A stretch of DNA of 64,000 bases from Virgibacillus ndiopensis (GTDB lineage: Bacteria; Bacillota; Bacilli; Bacillales; Amphibacillaceae), in contig NZ_FZMZ01000004.1 in NCBI RefSeq assembly GCF_900187325.1, forward strand, positions 372,001 to 436,000, in the 5' to 3' direction. The notes beneath the pieces were generated by a model, which saw only the letters and a list, made by a program, of their open reading frames with translations, made no database searches and had not been told where the DNA came from. The translations under genes were made by a program, and so were the position numbers. Positions within the stretch are counted from its first letter, which is position 1, and the number at the start of each line of letters is the position of its first letter. Below are positions 15,633 to 24,858 of the stretch, piece by piece.

Positions 15633-16466
15633 ATGGAAAATAAACGACATTTAATTGCATTGGATTTAGATGGCACACTTTTAACGGACAAAAAGGAAAT
15701 TAGTCCACGTACAAAACAAACTGTTTTAAAAGCAATAGAAGAAGGTCATATCGTTGTTATATCAACAGGTAGACCGCATCGTGCAAGTATTAATTACTAT
15801 AAAGAACTTGGCTTAAACACACCCATGGTTAACTTTAATGGCGCACTAATTCATCACCCTAAGGATGAGAAATGGGATGTACTACATAGTCCTATGCAAA
15901 AACGAACCGCCCTTAAAATTATTGATGCTTGTTATCAGTTGAATGTTCACAATATCTTAGCTGAAGTTAAGGACGATGTCTATCTTGATCAATATGATGA
16001 AAAAATTATTGATATTTTTCATACAACCCAGAACGATCCACCGTTTACGATTGGCAGCTTAAAAAATGAGTTAAAAGATGATCCTACTTCATTACTAATT
16101 CATCCGAAAGAAGATCATATCCATGAATTAAGAAGTCACTTGGATGATTATCATGCAGAATTGATTGAACACCGTAAATGGGGTGCTCCGTGGAATATCA
16201 TTGAAATCGTCAAAAAAGGCATGAACAAGGCTGTTGGATTAGAAAAGATCGCTTATTATTATGATATCCCGCAGGATCGAATTATTGCATTTGGTGATGA
16301 AGACAATGACTTCGAAATGATTGATTATGCTGGCGTTGGTGTTGCGATGGGAAATGCAATTGATGAACTTAAATCCATTGCAAATCATGTCACTGACACG
16401 AATGAACAGAACGGGATTGGAACCTTTTTGGAAAATTATTTAAAATTACATGTTAAAGCTGTATAA
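15633..16466 (+). CDS. yitU: Cof-type HAD phosphatase, YitU type
   Basis: A 277-residue HAD-IIB phosphatase: DLDGTLL with the nucleophile Asp near residue 8, STGRPH, a type-IIB cap, and GDEDNDFEMI for magnesium. B. subtilis YitU is one of several phosphatases able to dephosphorylate the riboflavin precursor ARPP, so that is the likeliest role. The ATG at 15633 follows GAGGTG. Confidence 0.85.
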   Translation: MENKRHLIALDLDGTLLTDKKEISPRTKQTVLKAIEEGHIVVISTGRPHRASINYYKELGLNTPMVNFNGALIHHPKDEKWDVLHSPMQKRTALKIIDACYQLNVHNILAEVKDDVYLDQYDEKIIDIFHTTQNDPPFTIGSLKNELKDDPTSLLIHPKEDHIHELRSHLDDYHAELIEHRKWGAPWNIIEIVKKGMNKAVGLEKIAYYYDIPQDRIIAFGDEDNDFEMIDYAGVGVAMGNAIDELKSIANHVTDTNEQNGIGTFLENYLKLHVKAV

Positions 16467-16567
16467 CTTACCGACATTTTCCTACAATATAAATTTACTA
16501 TCAAACCATACTATAAGTGAACGTTATCTAATGCGTTCACTTCTTATTTTGTTGGGAGGAATCAGTT

Positions 16568-16717
16568 GTGGGGAAAAAGAGCAAATCAAAACGATTTACT
16601 CAACAAGGTGCTGATTCAGTTAAACAGCACGCTGAACGGTTTCCTTACCGATCACGCTTTTCCGATGTAGAACGGAAACAAGAGGAAGCAGACAACCACA
16701 CTGTAGGAGGGTTTTAA
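16568..16717 (+). CDS. Small basic hypothetical protein
   Basis: A 49-residue protein starting with GTG five bases after GGGAGGA. It opens with GKKSKSKRFTQQG, continues with charged residues and ends in NHTVGGF. The stop codon abuts the TTG of the next gene, so the two form a pair. Small Lys-rich proteins like this are common spore constituents, and CATACTATA upstream resembles a SigK -10, but no good -35 is present. I do not recognise the family. Confidence 0.6.
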   Translation: MGKKSKSKRFTQQGADSVKQHAERFPYRSRFSDVERKQEEADNHTVGGF

Positions 16718-16912
16718 TTGGCTAATAACTTATTTCAACAAGCTAAAGACGCCGTCAACCGCTTAACAAACACAACAGGAGCTGCAAACGCTCAAGATAA
16801 ACAAGCAGCACAAAATGCCATCCAAGCTGCCTATACAAATTGTTCTCCTGAGGAACAACAGCAATTACAGCAGCTTGAACAACAACTCAAGTCAAAAAAC
16901 CAATTGAGTTAA
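16718..16912 (+). CDS. DUF3813-like small Gln/Ala-rich protein
   Basis: A 64-residue helical protein, MANNLFQQAKDAVNRL then a Gln/Ala-rich helix and EEQQQLQQLEQQLKS. It uses a TTG start with GTAGGAGGG inside the previous gene. I recall DUF3813 proteins of this make-up beside YitU in Bacillaceae. The role is unknown. Confidence 0.7.
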   Translation: MANNLFQQAKDAVNRLTNTTGAANAQDKQAAQNAIQAAYTNCSPEEQQQLQQLEQQLKSKNQLS

Positions 16913-16993
16913 CATCCCGCAAATAAAAAGCTTGCTCAAGTGATTACTAATTCTTTACATTGTGATGAAACGGTTTTGCGTAAGGCAAGCAGG

Positions 16994-17029
16994 AAACACC
17001 TTCGTCCTATTTGACGGAGGTGTTTTTTA
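16994..17029 (+). terminator. Terminator after the small gene pair
   Basis: AAACACCTTCGTC pairs with GACGGAGGTGTTT (one wobble) around a 6-base loop, followed by T. Confidence 0.75.
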
Positions 17030-17143
17030 TTTGGTTACAAAGGATCTACAAATACACATTACGTTTGTCAATAATATTTCTTTTTTCCTTGTCCCATTTC
17101 TGCTAATATGTAAATAGATAGGTATTATTAGGAGGGATTTCAA

Positions 17144-17407
17144 ATGGGAGTACGCGCTGAGGCTACACCAAATCCAAATGCATTAAAATTTACGACAGAT
17201 AAACTTATTTTTGAAGGCACAAACAGTATTTCAGTAATGCCTGGAGATACAAGCGACTATGCAATTCTTAACGAACTTATGCAGCTTGAAGGTGTCGATA
17301 ATGTTTTCGGATATCAAAATTTTATTACGGTAAACAAACAATTCGATGCAGAATGGGACACGCTATCACCAAAAGTACAAAATGTATTTGAAAAACACGG
17401 CTTTTAA
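17144..17407 (+). CDS. Nfu N-terminal-domain protein
   Basis: An 87-residue protein consisting only of the Nfu N-terminal domain: ATPNPNALKF, NELMQLEGVDNVFGYQNFITVNK and a charged C-terminal helix. The Cys-bearing NifU-like domain of true Nfu scaffolds is absent, so it probably binds or delivers clusters without holding them. AGGAGGG precedes the ATG. Confidence 0.85.
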   Translation: MGVRAEATPNPNALKFTTDKLIFEGTNSISVMPGDTSDYAILNELMQLEGVDNVFGYQNFITVNKQFDAEWDTLSPKVQNVFEKHGF

Positions 17408-17912
17408 TTTTTAGCTATTTTCTAGAAATGTTGCTTTTTTACGTGGTGAATCTTATAGAATAGTTTATATAAACAGCAACGTTGAATTCACATTTTATAT
17501 TGCTATCTGCCCCGCATCCCGTATACACTTCGCTTTCCGGGGACGGCTGGAGATCCTCCTCGTGCTGACGCACTCCGGGGTCTCACCGATGCCTCTCATC
17601 CCCCAGGAGCCTACGTGTATACGGGCTGCTTATAGGAGGATATTTGCTTTTCTATTTTTATAAATAATATTGGATTAAAAAAAAATCTCCACACAAGCGA
17701 AGGGAAAATACGGAGACTCCTACGGGAAAGCGAAGACGCTGAGACCCCACAGGGAGCGGTCTTTGCGAGCTAGGAGGCTCAGCGCGAGCCCGTGGAAAGC
17801 CGCAGTGTTTTCCCGCAGCGATTGCAGTGTACCATACTACCATACGTGTTTTTAAATACATATGAATAGAAACAGTGACACAAAACAAGACAGCCTCGCA
17901 GCTGTCTTGTTT
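17408..17912. other. Gene-free region filled by a composite dispersed repeat
   Basis: About 500 bases without a gene. They are occupied by the two-module repeat at 17429-17818 and, at the right end, by the terminator of the lipoprotein gene. Short reading frames here lie inside the repeat and have no ribosome site. Confidence 0.7.
17429..17818. repeat. Two-module dispersed repeat, copy A
   Basis: Module 1 spans 17518-17625 and is bounded by perfect 11-bp inverted ends CCCGTATACAC/GTGTATACGGG. Module 2 spans 17702-17814 with imperfect ends GGGAAAATAC/GTGTTTTCCC. A conserved AT-rich linker joins them. The modules are G+C-rich against an A+T-rich background and share GAGACCCC and GGAAAGC boxes. 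The left flank TGTTGCTTTTTTA and the following 33 bases recur at 53971 (37 of 46 bases identical). The middle and module 1 match 54200-54325 in inverted orientation. Confidence 0.7.
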
Positions 17913-17917
17913 TTATT
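17882..17917. terminator. Terminator of the lipoprotein gene
   Basis: A perfect 13-bp stem AAAACAAGACAGC/GCTGTCTTGTTTT around CTCGCA, overlapping the stop codon of the minus-strand gene. Confidence 0.75.
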
Positions 17918-18350
17918 TGCCTAAATCGACCGGGATATAATTAGGATTAATCATTTTTCCTGATGCATCTTTTACGTAAAATGTTAAAACAGGTATTTGT
18001 TCTTCTGTTGCCTCATTTTTAGGGATGTCCATTTTCAATTCAAAACTTCCCCATCCACTTGCGTTTGTGTCCAATTCCACTTTACTTTCATCAACAACAA
18101 CCTTATCTCCATACATTAATTTAAAGTAAAAGACATCGTTTGCTGCAGCTGCCTTCCCTTTAACAACTATTTGCTCTTCTGGAGTTTTGATGTCAATATT
18201 GCTAAATTTTACTGAACTGTTTTCACCTTGAGTTGTTTCCGAACTTTTTTCTTGTTCGTCTGGATCCGAAGTTACATTATTTTCATCGTCTTGGTCACTA
18301 CATGCAACTAATAATACCATTGCTAAAAATAGTAATAGAAATTTTTTCAT
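17913..18350 (-). CDS. Lipoprotein with a Gmad2-like immunoglobulin domain
   Basis: A 145-residue exported lipoprotein: hydrophobic leader and lipobox LLVAC (C17), then an acidic/Ser spacer, then one beta-sandwich of about 95 residues (TPEEQIVVKGKAAAANDVF, GDKVVVDES, GWGSFELKMDIP, ending NPNYIPVDLGK). That pattern resembles the Gmad2/Big-type domain found in Bacillus spore and germination proteins. It sits on the outer face of the membrane. The substrate is unknown. It follows yitT in the same direction. Confidence 0.65.
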   Translation of the reverse strand: MKKFLLLFLAMVLLVACSDQDDENNVTSDPDEQEKSSETTQGENSSVKFSNIDIKTPEEQIVVKGKAAAANDVFYFKLMYGDKVVVDESKVELDTNASGWGSFELKMDIPKNEATEEQIPVLTFYVKDASGKMINPNYIPVDLGK

Positions 18351-18384
18351 GTCGCTTTACCCCTCTACTGAATGAAGTTTCATT

Positions 18385-19230
18385 TTATCCATCACGTCTG
18401 AAGAAACCAAAAATACCTGTTGTTTGAACGATATTGGTAAATGCATTTGGATCTATCTCAGAAATGATTTTTTCCAGATCATACAGCTCATACCGTGTGA
18501 TGACAAGATACAACATATTTTTGTCCTCTCTTGTATACGCACCTGTTGCAGGTAAAATTGTAATACCACGTACCATCTTGTTATGGATTGCTTTCTGTAA
18601 TTCATCTGCCTTGTGCGTGATGATCATTGCTGTGATTTTTTCATGACGCGTATGAAGTGCATCGATTACACGTGTTGTTACATATAAAGTTAACATCGTA
18701 TATAATGCGTTTTCCGGTTCATAAAGAATACCGGCCAATGCAATAATGACAGCATTTAACAATAAAAAATAAGTACCAATTGGTTTGTCTTTCATTCGAG
18801 AAAGAACCATTGCCACAATATCCATACCACCTGTTGACGCACCAAGTTTTAGTGTAATCCCAACGCCAATACCAGCAATAACCCCACCAAATACAGCGTT
18901 CAGAATAATATCTTCTGATAAGTGAACAATCGGTAATACTTCTAGAAATAATGTCGTAAATGCAACAGATATAGCGCTATATACTGTAAACCCTTTTCCG
19001 ACCTTAAACCATCCTAAAATAGCAACAGGGATATTTAAAATGAATAAAAGAATACCGGTACTGATACCAATTCCCACAAAATCATTAAATACACTGGAAA
19101 TCAGCTGTGCAGCACCTGTAAATCCACTTGCATAAACATTTGCACCAATTAGAAAAAAGTTCAGTGAAATAGCATTTAATAATGCTCCGAATATCACCAT
19201 GATAATCCGCTTTGCTTCGAACAAAAACAT
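18385..19230 (-). CDS. yitT: YitT family (DUF161/DUF2179) membrane protein
   Basis: A 281-residue protein with five or six N-terminal transmembrane helices and a soluble C-terminal DUF2179 domain (about 200-281: HEKITAMIITHKADELQ, GAYTREDKNMLYLVITR). The GGMDIVAMVLSR segment is a family hallmark. The transport substrate is not known. GGAGGG precedes the ATG. It is divergent from the DegV gene, as yitT and yitS neighbour each other in B. subtilis. Confidence 0.88.
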   Translation of the reverse strand: MFLFEAKRIIMVIFGALLNAISLNFFLIGANVYASGFTGAAQLISSVFNDFVGIGISTGILLFILNIPVAILGWFKVGKGFTVYSAISVAFTTLFLEVLPIVHLSEDIILNAVFGGVIAGIGVGITLKLGASTGGMDIVAMVLSRMKDKPIGTYFLLLNAVIIALAGILYEPENALYTMLTLYVTTRVIDALHTRHEKITAMIITHKADELQKAIHNKMVRGITILPATGAYTREDKNMLYLVITRYELYDLEKIISEIDPNAFTNIVQTTGIFGFFRRDG

Positions 19231-19287
19231 GACAACCCTCCTTAATTAATTGAACTTAACAGTTGTCCAATACATTTTTATAAGTTT

Positions 19288-19428
19288 TTCAAAAAGGCGC
19301 TAAATAATAACTTGCACTTCTCTTCATTTGCTTTCTTTTCGTTCCTCGTGTAGAGAATAGTCTACACTCCGGTTTTCAAATCTATGCCGCCTCAACATTC
19401 TTGAATTTCTAATTTTACACTTTTTCAA
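19288..19428 (-). repeat. 141-bp element, diverged copy 1 (minus orientation)
   Basis: Its reverse complement aligns over its whole length with 20579-20720. Shared blocks include TTCAAAAA at one end, CTCTTCATT, CTTTTC, TCCTC then TGTA, ACACTCCGGT, CGCCT and ACTTTTT near the other end. The two ends are inverted repeats. It occupies the promoter region between yitT and degV. Confidence 0.7.
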
Positions 19429-19504
19429 ATATTATTTAAATATCTTTGACTAACCATCGTTATAGCTATAAACTTAAAGAAACACATAAATGAAGGTGAA
19501 AACT

Positions 19505-20365
19505 ATGAACGTAAAAATTCTTGCAGATTCAGCATCTGATCTGTCAACAAAACATTATAACGAATTTGACATTGAAATGGTATCATTAACAGTTCATTTA
19601 AACGAAAAAGAATATGAAGACGGAAAAACAATCTCACCCAAGTCAGTGTATGACGCGATGAGGGAAGGAAAAAGTCCGAAGACATCACAAGTATCTCCAC
19701 AAACCTTTAAAACTATTTTTACATCTTACGCTGAAGCAAATCAACCCTTAGTCTATATTGCATTTTCTTCTGAATTATCTGGCACCTACCAAACAGGAAA
19801 AATGATGGAACAGGAAGTGAAAGAAAAATATCCGGACGCCCCTATCCATGTAATCGATACAAAGTGTGCCTCTATTGGATATGGACTCGTTGTACTCCGG
19901 GCAGCAGAACTAGCAAATACAGGTGCAAGTGCAGCGGAAATTATTGAAATGGCTACCTATCATGCCAAACATATGGAGCATATTTTTACTGTAGATGATC
20001 TTGAGTATTTATACCGAGGTGGACGCGTAAGTAAAACTGCTGCATTCGTTGGTTCCCTTTTAAAAATTAAACCAATACTTCACGTGGATGATGGAAAATT
20101 AGTTCCGCTTGAAAAAGTTAGAGGTTCTAAAAAATTATTAGGTCGAATCGTTGAAATCATGGAGGAACGTGGAACCGATTTACATAATCAGGTTATTGGA
20201 ATTAGCCACGGTGATGATATAGAAAGAGCGGAAAATCTAGCTGAAATGATTAAGGAAAAATTTAATCCGAAAGAAATCGTAATTGAAATGGTTGGGTCTG
20301 CAATTGGTGCGCACGCAGGACCAGGTACTATTGCATTATTTTTCTTGAATGATGAATATAAATAA
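19505..20365 (+). CDS. yitS: DegV family fatty-acid-binding protein (YitS type)
   Basis: A 286-residue DegV protein: KILADSASDLS at the start, TSQVSPQTF, IAFSSELSGTYQ, DTKCASIGYGL, and the C-terminal EMVGSAIGAHAGPGT. DegV/FakB proteins bind a fatty acid for phosphorylation by FakA. The ATG at 19505 follows AAGGTG; an ATG 15 bases earlier is less likely. Diverged copies of a 141-bp element lie on both sides in inverted orientation. Confidence 0.9.
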   Translation: MNVKILADSASDLSTKHYNEFDIEMVSLTVHLNEKEYEDGKTISPKSVYDAMREGKSPKTSQVSPQTFKTIFTSYAEANQPLVYIAFSSELSGTYQTGKMMEQEVKEKYPDAPIHVIDTKCASIGYGLVVLRAAELANTGASAAEIIEMATYHAKHMEHIFTVDDLEYLYRGGRVSKTAAFVGSLLKIKPILHVDDGKLVPLEKVRGSKKLLGRIVEIMEERGTDLHNQVIGISHGDDIERAENLAEMIKEKFNPKEIVIEMVGSAIGAHAGPGTIALFFLNDEYK

Positions 20366-20368
20366 ATT

Positions 20369-20408
20369 TAACAAAGCTATTCCAGTATTACTGGGTAGCT
20401 TTTTTTGT
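20369..20408 (+). terminator. Terminator of the DegV gene
   Basis: AAAGCTA-TTCCAGT and ACTGGG-TAGCTTT form a stem around ATT, followed by a T run. Confidence 0.75.
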
Positions 20409-20578
20409 TACTGCAGCGACTTTTGAGGAGGAAACAGCGTTTTGTAAATTTGAACGGTGCTTTCCATGAGCTATCGGTGCACTACAATTTTATCTGCAAT
20501 CATTCTTTCAAACCAATCTTTTTTTTACAAAATTGTAACAAAAACATTTTCACGACGACTATTTAGTTAAATTGTGTT

Positions 20579-20720
20579 TTCAAAAAGTTATCGAACGAGA
20601 AGCAGGAAGGTCTAGGCGACGTAGCTTTGAGCACCGGAGTGTACACAAAAAAGGTACATGAGGAGCGGAAAAGCAAACCAATGAAGAGATTCGCCGCTTA
20701 TCATTTGGTGACTTTTTGAA
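20579..20720 (+). repeat. 142-bp element, copy 2 (plus orientation)
   Basis: The ends TTCAAAAAGTTA and TGACTTTTTGAA are inverted repeats with one mismatch. The interior is G+C-richer than its surroundings (ACGAGAAGCAGGAAGGTC, GAGCACCGGAGTGTAC, GAGGAGCGGAAAAGC). It lies 38 bases upstream of the next start codon, so it is probably transcribed or acts on that gene's promoter. No reading frame of note. Confidence 0.75.
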
Positions 20721-20758
20721 CATCCTCTTAAATACAGGAAATTGACGAGGTGAAAGAA

Positions 20759-22696
20759 ATGAACAATAAGAGCTGGTTGGTAGGCGGAATTAGTATTGTG
20801 CTGGTAGTTTGTTTATTTTTCATATTTTCTAATTCAGGTGAGAAATTGGACAACAAATCTACCCAGTCATTTAAGAATATTGATACGTTACCAAACATTA
20901 AAGATAAAGATCAATTAATCTCCCTTTTGAAAGAACGAACGAAAGCAAAACAAAAACTATTCAGTATTACGGAAAAAGAAAGTACCATGGCGGACAATGC
21001 GTCAGGCAAAGGTGCTAAAAATGAAGGTGCTTCCCCCGTATCAAAAACAAATGAACAAGTAAGTGGAATTGACGAGGGTGACATTATCAAGACGGACGGA
21101 GATTTTATCTATTTTGCTAGAGATTCAGACGTGATCATCACACAAGCTAATAATGAAAACAGTAAATTTATCAGTAAAATCACCGAGAAAAACTTCAATC
21201 CAACTGAACTTTACTTACACGACAATTTGTTAATTATAATTGGACACACCATCACTAAAATTAGAGATACGAAAAAAAACGCAGATAATATCAGTATGCC
21301 AATTCACCATAATCAGACAACGGTATTTGTTTATGATGTTGCAAATCGCACGGCTCCTAAGAAAATGAGAGAAGTAACAATTGAAGGCACGTTAACAGCT
21401 TCACGTAAAATGAAGGAACACCTTTACTTGATTGCCAATGAATACCCACCATTTCAGATATTGAATAAAAATAAAACGAACACAGATCTTAGACCAATTG
21501 TCAAAGACACAGCTGTCAGTAATGAAGGTCAACCGCTTGACTATGATGACATGTATTTTTTTCCAGATAGTAATGAAAAGAACTTCTTATTAATGGCCAC
21601 ACTTAATTTAAATGATCTTGAAAAAGAAGCGCGTGTGGAATCGTATCTTGGGGCATCTCAGCAAATGTATATGTCCAAAAATCATATCTATATTGCTGTT
21701 AATAAATTGGAATCTCCCGACACAAAAAGATCTAGAGAGAAAATGATTGCGGCACCCGTAAATACAGAGATTATTCAATTTAAAATTAATAGAGGAAAAA
21801 TCACCTATAATGCGAAAACTACCGTAAATGGAACATTAATCAATCAATTTGCCATGGATGAACGTGATGGCATATTCCGAATTGCTACGACTAAAGGGGA
21901 TCTGTTACAAGACGATGAACCTTCAACAAACAATTTATATACGTATGATTTGCAGCTGAATCCTTTAGGTTCTGTAGAGGGACTTGCAAAAGGAGAACGA
22001 ATCTATAGTGTTCGATTTATGGAGGATATTGCATACATGGTAACGTTTAAACAAGTTGATCCATTGTTTGTAATAGATTTAAACGAACCGAAAAAGCCAA
22101 CTGTCTTAGGTAAACTAAAAATACCTGGATTCAGTAACTATCTACATCCTCTAGATGAAAATCATGTAATTGGGTTTGGTGAAAACACTAAATTAATGGA
22201 AACTGAAAATGGAGATGAACCGCTCGTACGTTCTGACGGCATTAAAATTTCGTTATTTGATGTCAGTGATTTAGCTAATCCAAAAGAAATAGACAATGAA
22301 ATCATTGGTCAAGCTGGATCCTATACAGAATTAAATTATAACCATAACGCGCTCTATAAACACCCAAAAAAAAGTCTATTTGGATTCCCAGCGATATTGT
22401 ATAAATCAAAAACAGTTCAACAAGGAGAGGCTACGTACGAAGAACAAACTTATCTTTATGAGGGAGCCTTTCTATATCATATTTCAGCAGATGATGGGAT
22501 TGTGTTAAAAGATAAAATCACACATCAGAGCAAAAATACAACGAATCACCCTGAATGGCAATCTGAAATCCGGAGAATTGTCTCGGTCGATAACACGATT
22601 TATACATTGTCCTTCAATCAAATGAAAGTGTATAACTTGAATGAGGAAAAGGTTATCCAGACTGTGAAACTACCGAAAATTCCTGATATGTATTAA
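20759..22696 (+). CDS. Membrane-anchored beta-propeller protein
   Basis: A 645-residue protein with an N-terminal signal anchor (SWLVGGISIVLVVCLFFIF) and a large extracytoplasmic part. The hallmark of the secreted beta-propeller family is present: VSGIDEGDIIKTDGDFIYF near residues 95-113. Repeated YxxxNxLxxIG and RFMEDIAYMVTF strands follow, and KIPGFSNYLHPLDENHVIGFG near residue 450. The function is unknown. The ATG at 20759 follows GAGGTG. Confidence 0.85.
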   Translation: MNNKSWLVGGISIVLVVCLFFIFSNSGEKLDNKSTQSFKNIDTLPNIKDKDQLISLLKERTKAKQKLFSITEKESTMADNASGKGAKNEGASPVSKTNEQVSGIDEGDIIKTDGDFIYFARDSDVIITQANNENSKFISKITEKNFNPTELYLHDNLLIIIGHTITKIRDTKKNADNISMPIHHNQTTVFVYDVANRTAPKKMREVTIEGTLTASRKMKEHLYLIANEYPPFQILNKNKTNTDLRPIVKDTAVSNEGQPLDYDDMYFFPDSNEKNFLLMATLNLNDLEKEARVESYLGASQQMYMSKNHIYIAVNKLESPDTKRSREKMIAAPVNTEIIQFKINRGKITYNAKTTVNGTLINQFAMDERDGIFRIATTKGDLLQDDEPSTNNLYTYDLQLNPLGSVEGLAKGERIYSVRFMEDIAYMVTFKQVDPLFVIDLNEPKKPTVLGKLKIPGFSNYLHPLDENHVIGFGENTKLMETENGDEPLVRSDGIKISLFDVSDLANPKEIDNEIIGQAGSYTELNYNHNALYKHPKKSLFGFPAILYKSKTVQQGEATYEEQTYLYEGAFLYHISADDGIVLKDKITHQSKNTTNHPEWQSEIRRIVSVDNTIYTLSFNQMKVYNLNEEKVIQTVKLPKIPDMY

Positions 22697-22737
22697 TTCA
22701 TAGAAAGCCAAAAAATAATGTAATAATAGAACTGATA

Positions 22738-22784
22738 GAAGAAAACGTTGGACTTTAAATCATTTCAACCTGCGTTTTCTTCTA
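22738..22784. terminator. Hairpin between convergent genes
   Basis: GAAGAAAACG and CGTTTTCTTC form the stem between the beta-propeller gene and the DinB-like gene; it can serve both. Confidence 0.6.
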
Positions 22785-22798
22785 CCATACATGAAGCA

Positions 22799-23284
22799 TT
22801 AACGATTTGCATGTATGGTTAGACCCCGTCTAATTAAGTTAGCTGAAACTGGCTTTTTCCCGACTTCCCTGGACCAGATAGACAACTGTCCGATATGGTG
22901 AATTTCATGAGCTATCACATGTCGCATTACCTCACCCCAAGTAAACGTTTCAATCGTTCCATCTGGCAAGCGATCTTCCAAAACACGATTCTCCATACTG
23001 TTATTCCATTGGTTAACAAATTCCTCTACTTCTGGTCGAAACGTCGTGTCTAACTCTCTGACTTTTTTCAAACTGCGATAATGATCAAAATTTTCTTGAA
23101 AGTCATCTTTCCCTTGTAGAAAACGAATCCAACTCCATTCAACATCAGCAATGTGAAATAGAGTATGTAAAATCCCTCCTACTCCTCCTGTTCTGACAAG
23201 CAAAAGTTCATCTTCTTCTATCTGCTCACACCACTGATACCATTCTTCTCTTACCATCCAGTTGTAGCGAAACATTGTTTGCAA
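22799..23284 (-). CDS. DinB/YfiT-family four-helix protein
   Basis: A 161-residue protein starting at TTG behind GGAGGG. The metal-binding His triad of the DinB superfamily is visible: H in LHTLFHIADVEWSW, and the pair in AHEIHHIGQLS. Such proteins may be thiol-dependent transferases in bacillithiol chemistry, though most are uncharacterised. It is monocistronic. Confidence 0.8.
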   Translation of the reverse strand: MQTMFRYNWMVREEWYQWCEQIEEDELLLVRTGGVGGILHTLFHIADVEWSWIRFLQGKDDFQENFDHYRSLKKVRELDTTFRPEVEEFVNQWNNSMENRVLEDRLPDGTIETFTWGEVMRHVIAHEIHHIGQLSIWSREVGKKPVSANLIRRGLTIHANR

Positions 23285-23547
23285 TAAGATCCCTCCACAC
23301 TATTGAAAAATCTTTTCCATTAACTTGCTCCTTATTAATAGCAGAATTTATAAAAAAGCACTTCCTTTTAAATGAAACAAAATTCAAAAAGTATCACTTG
23401 AATTATAGAATAACATATAGACACAATAATTTTCTCTAATCTGTCACAAAAATGTTATATTTTTTTGACATTATGTTCTAAACTATTGCATCTTTTGTCC
23501 CGTTTTACGAGAATAATAATAGTTGGATTTAAGGAGGTATCAATACG

Positions 23548-24786
23548 ATGCCACGGCTTTTTGTACATTTAACATTTTTATTATTTGTTATTACAGCTTT
23601 TTCTGGATTATGGATGCGACTTTACCATTTTAGCCCAAACATGACCATCCCCTATACAAACATCATGCACGGACATTCGCATTTAGCAATTTTAGGGTGG
23701 GCATTTTTAGGAGCATTTATTGTATTCTTAACTATTTTTTGGAAAACTATCAAGCGAAAGACACAAGCAAAAATCGTTACAATTGTACTATTTGTAACGT
23801 CATTTTTAATGTTTATTTCGTTTATATACCAGGGTTATGGACAGTACGCTGTTATTATGTCTAGCATCCACATTTTTGTAGAATATTGGGCAGCTATTTT
23901 TATATATTGGGAAGTAAAATTGCAAACAAGTATCCCAAGAGCTAGTAGATATTTTATCAATGGTTCGTTACTTGCCTTAGTTATCTCTGCCATTGGACCG
24001 TTTTCACTTGGTTTTATTTCGACAAATGGGCTCCGGGATAGCTATGTGTTTGATATGGCCATTTACTTTTATTTACATTTCCAATACAATGGATGGCTAT
24101 ATTTATTTTTAGTTGGATTATTTATAAGTGCGATGCATTTCAAACGAATTAGATTCAACCATTCTATCTTAGAAGCGGGATTTTGGGTTTATTTTCTATC
24201 CTTGTTTCCAGGGTATTTTTTATCGGTTCTTTGGGTTGAGTTAGGGAATTATAGTCAGGTATTGGCGACGATTGGTGGTATCGGACAGTGGATTGGAGTA
24301 TTTGGTGTTATTATTGCATTTAAAGGAATATGGGTTCGTTTATACAGAGAATTTCATGATATAACGGTCATATGCCTATGGATCACCTTTTTCTTATTAA
24401 TTGTTAAAAGTACAATGGAACTTGGATTGATCTCACCAACAATGGCAAGTCTTGTATACGAGACAAGAAGCGTTATCATCGGCTATTTACACTTTACGCT
24501 ATTAGGTTTCGTTAGCACATTCATTTTGACACAATTTCAATTAATTGGGATTATCAATATACATAAACAACTAATGCAAGCGGGATTCTTAATCTTTTTT
24601 ATTGGGTTTTCAGTAAATGAGCTATTTTTATTTGGGGATGGATTTGCCAAGTGGTGTGGATTCAGTTCCATTCCTTTTATATCTCAAGGTCTACTAGGTG
24701 CCAGTGTCCTGCTAGTTATTAGTATTGCAATTATATGGATATCCTATAGTTTAGCAAAGAAAAACAGTACAGCTAGCATAAACTAG
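23548..24786 (+). CDS. Heme-copper-oxidase-like multi-pass membrane protein
   Basis: A 412-residue protein with about 12 transmembrane helices. Helix 2 has MHGHSHLAILGWAFLG, the arrangement seen around the low-spin heme His of cbb3 oxidases and NO reductases. LHFQYNGWLYLFLVG and YLHFTLLGFVSTFIL are further His-bearing helices. I do not see the complete catalytic set, so it is probably a heme-binding relative rather than an oxidase. AAGGAGG precedes the ATG. Together with 9713-10960 it is the second such protein in the window. Confidence 0.65.
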   Translation: MPRLFVHLTFLLFVITAFSGLWMRLYHFSPNMTIPYTNIMHGHSHLAILGWAFLGAFIVFLTIFWKTIKRKTQAKIVTIVLFVTSFLMFISFIYQGYGQYAVIMSSIHIFVEYWAAIFIYWEVKLQTSIPRASRYFINGSLLALVISAIGPFSLGFISTNGLRDSYVFDMAIYFYLHFQYNGWLYLFLVGLFISAMHFKRIRFNHSILEAGFWVYFLSLFPGYFLSVLWVELGNYSQVLATIGGIGQWIGVFGVIIAFKGIWVRLYREFHDITVICLWITFFLLIVKSTMELGLISPTMASLVYETRSVIIGYLHFTLLGFVSTFILTQFQLIGIINIHKQLMQAGFLIFFIGFSVNELFLFGDGFAKWCGFSSIPFISQGLLGASVLLVISIAIIWISYSLAKKNSTASIN

Positions 24787-24858
24787 CAAATAGCCTCATA
24801 TATTTCAGAAAAGCGAACTTTTGGATATGCTTTTGTGAAATACAGGAGGAGGCTGTAC

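Noticed and set aside
17658-17888. A 76-codon minus-strand frame
   Set aside because: It lies inside a dispersed repeat module, has Arg/Ser/Pro-rich nonsense composition and no ribosome site.
19288-20720. Composite transposon carrying degV between inverted repeats
   Set aside because: degV next to yitT is the ancestral Bacillus order, so the gene was not brought in; the repeats more likely arose independently.
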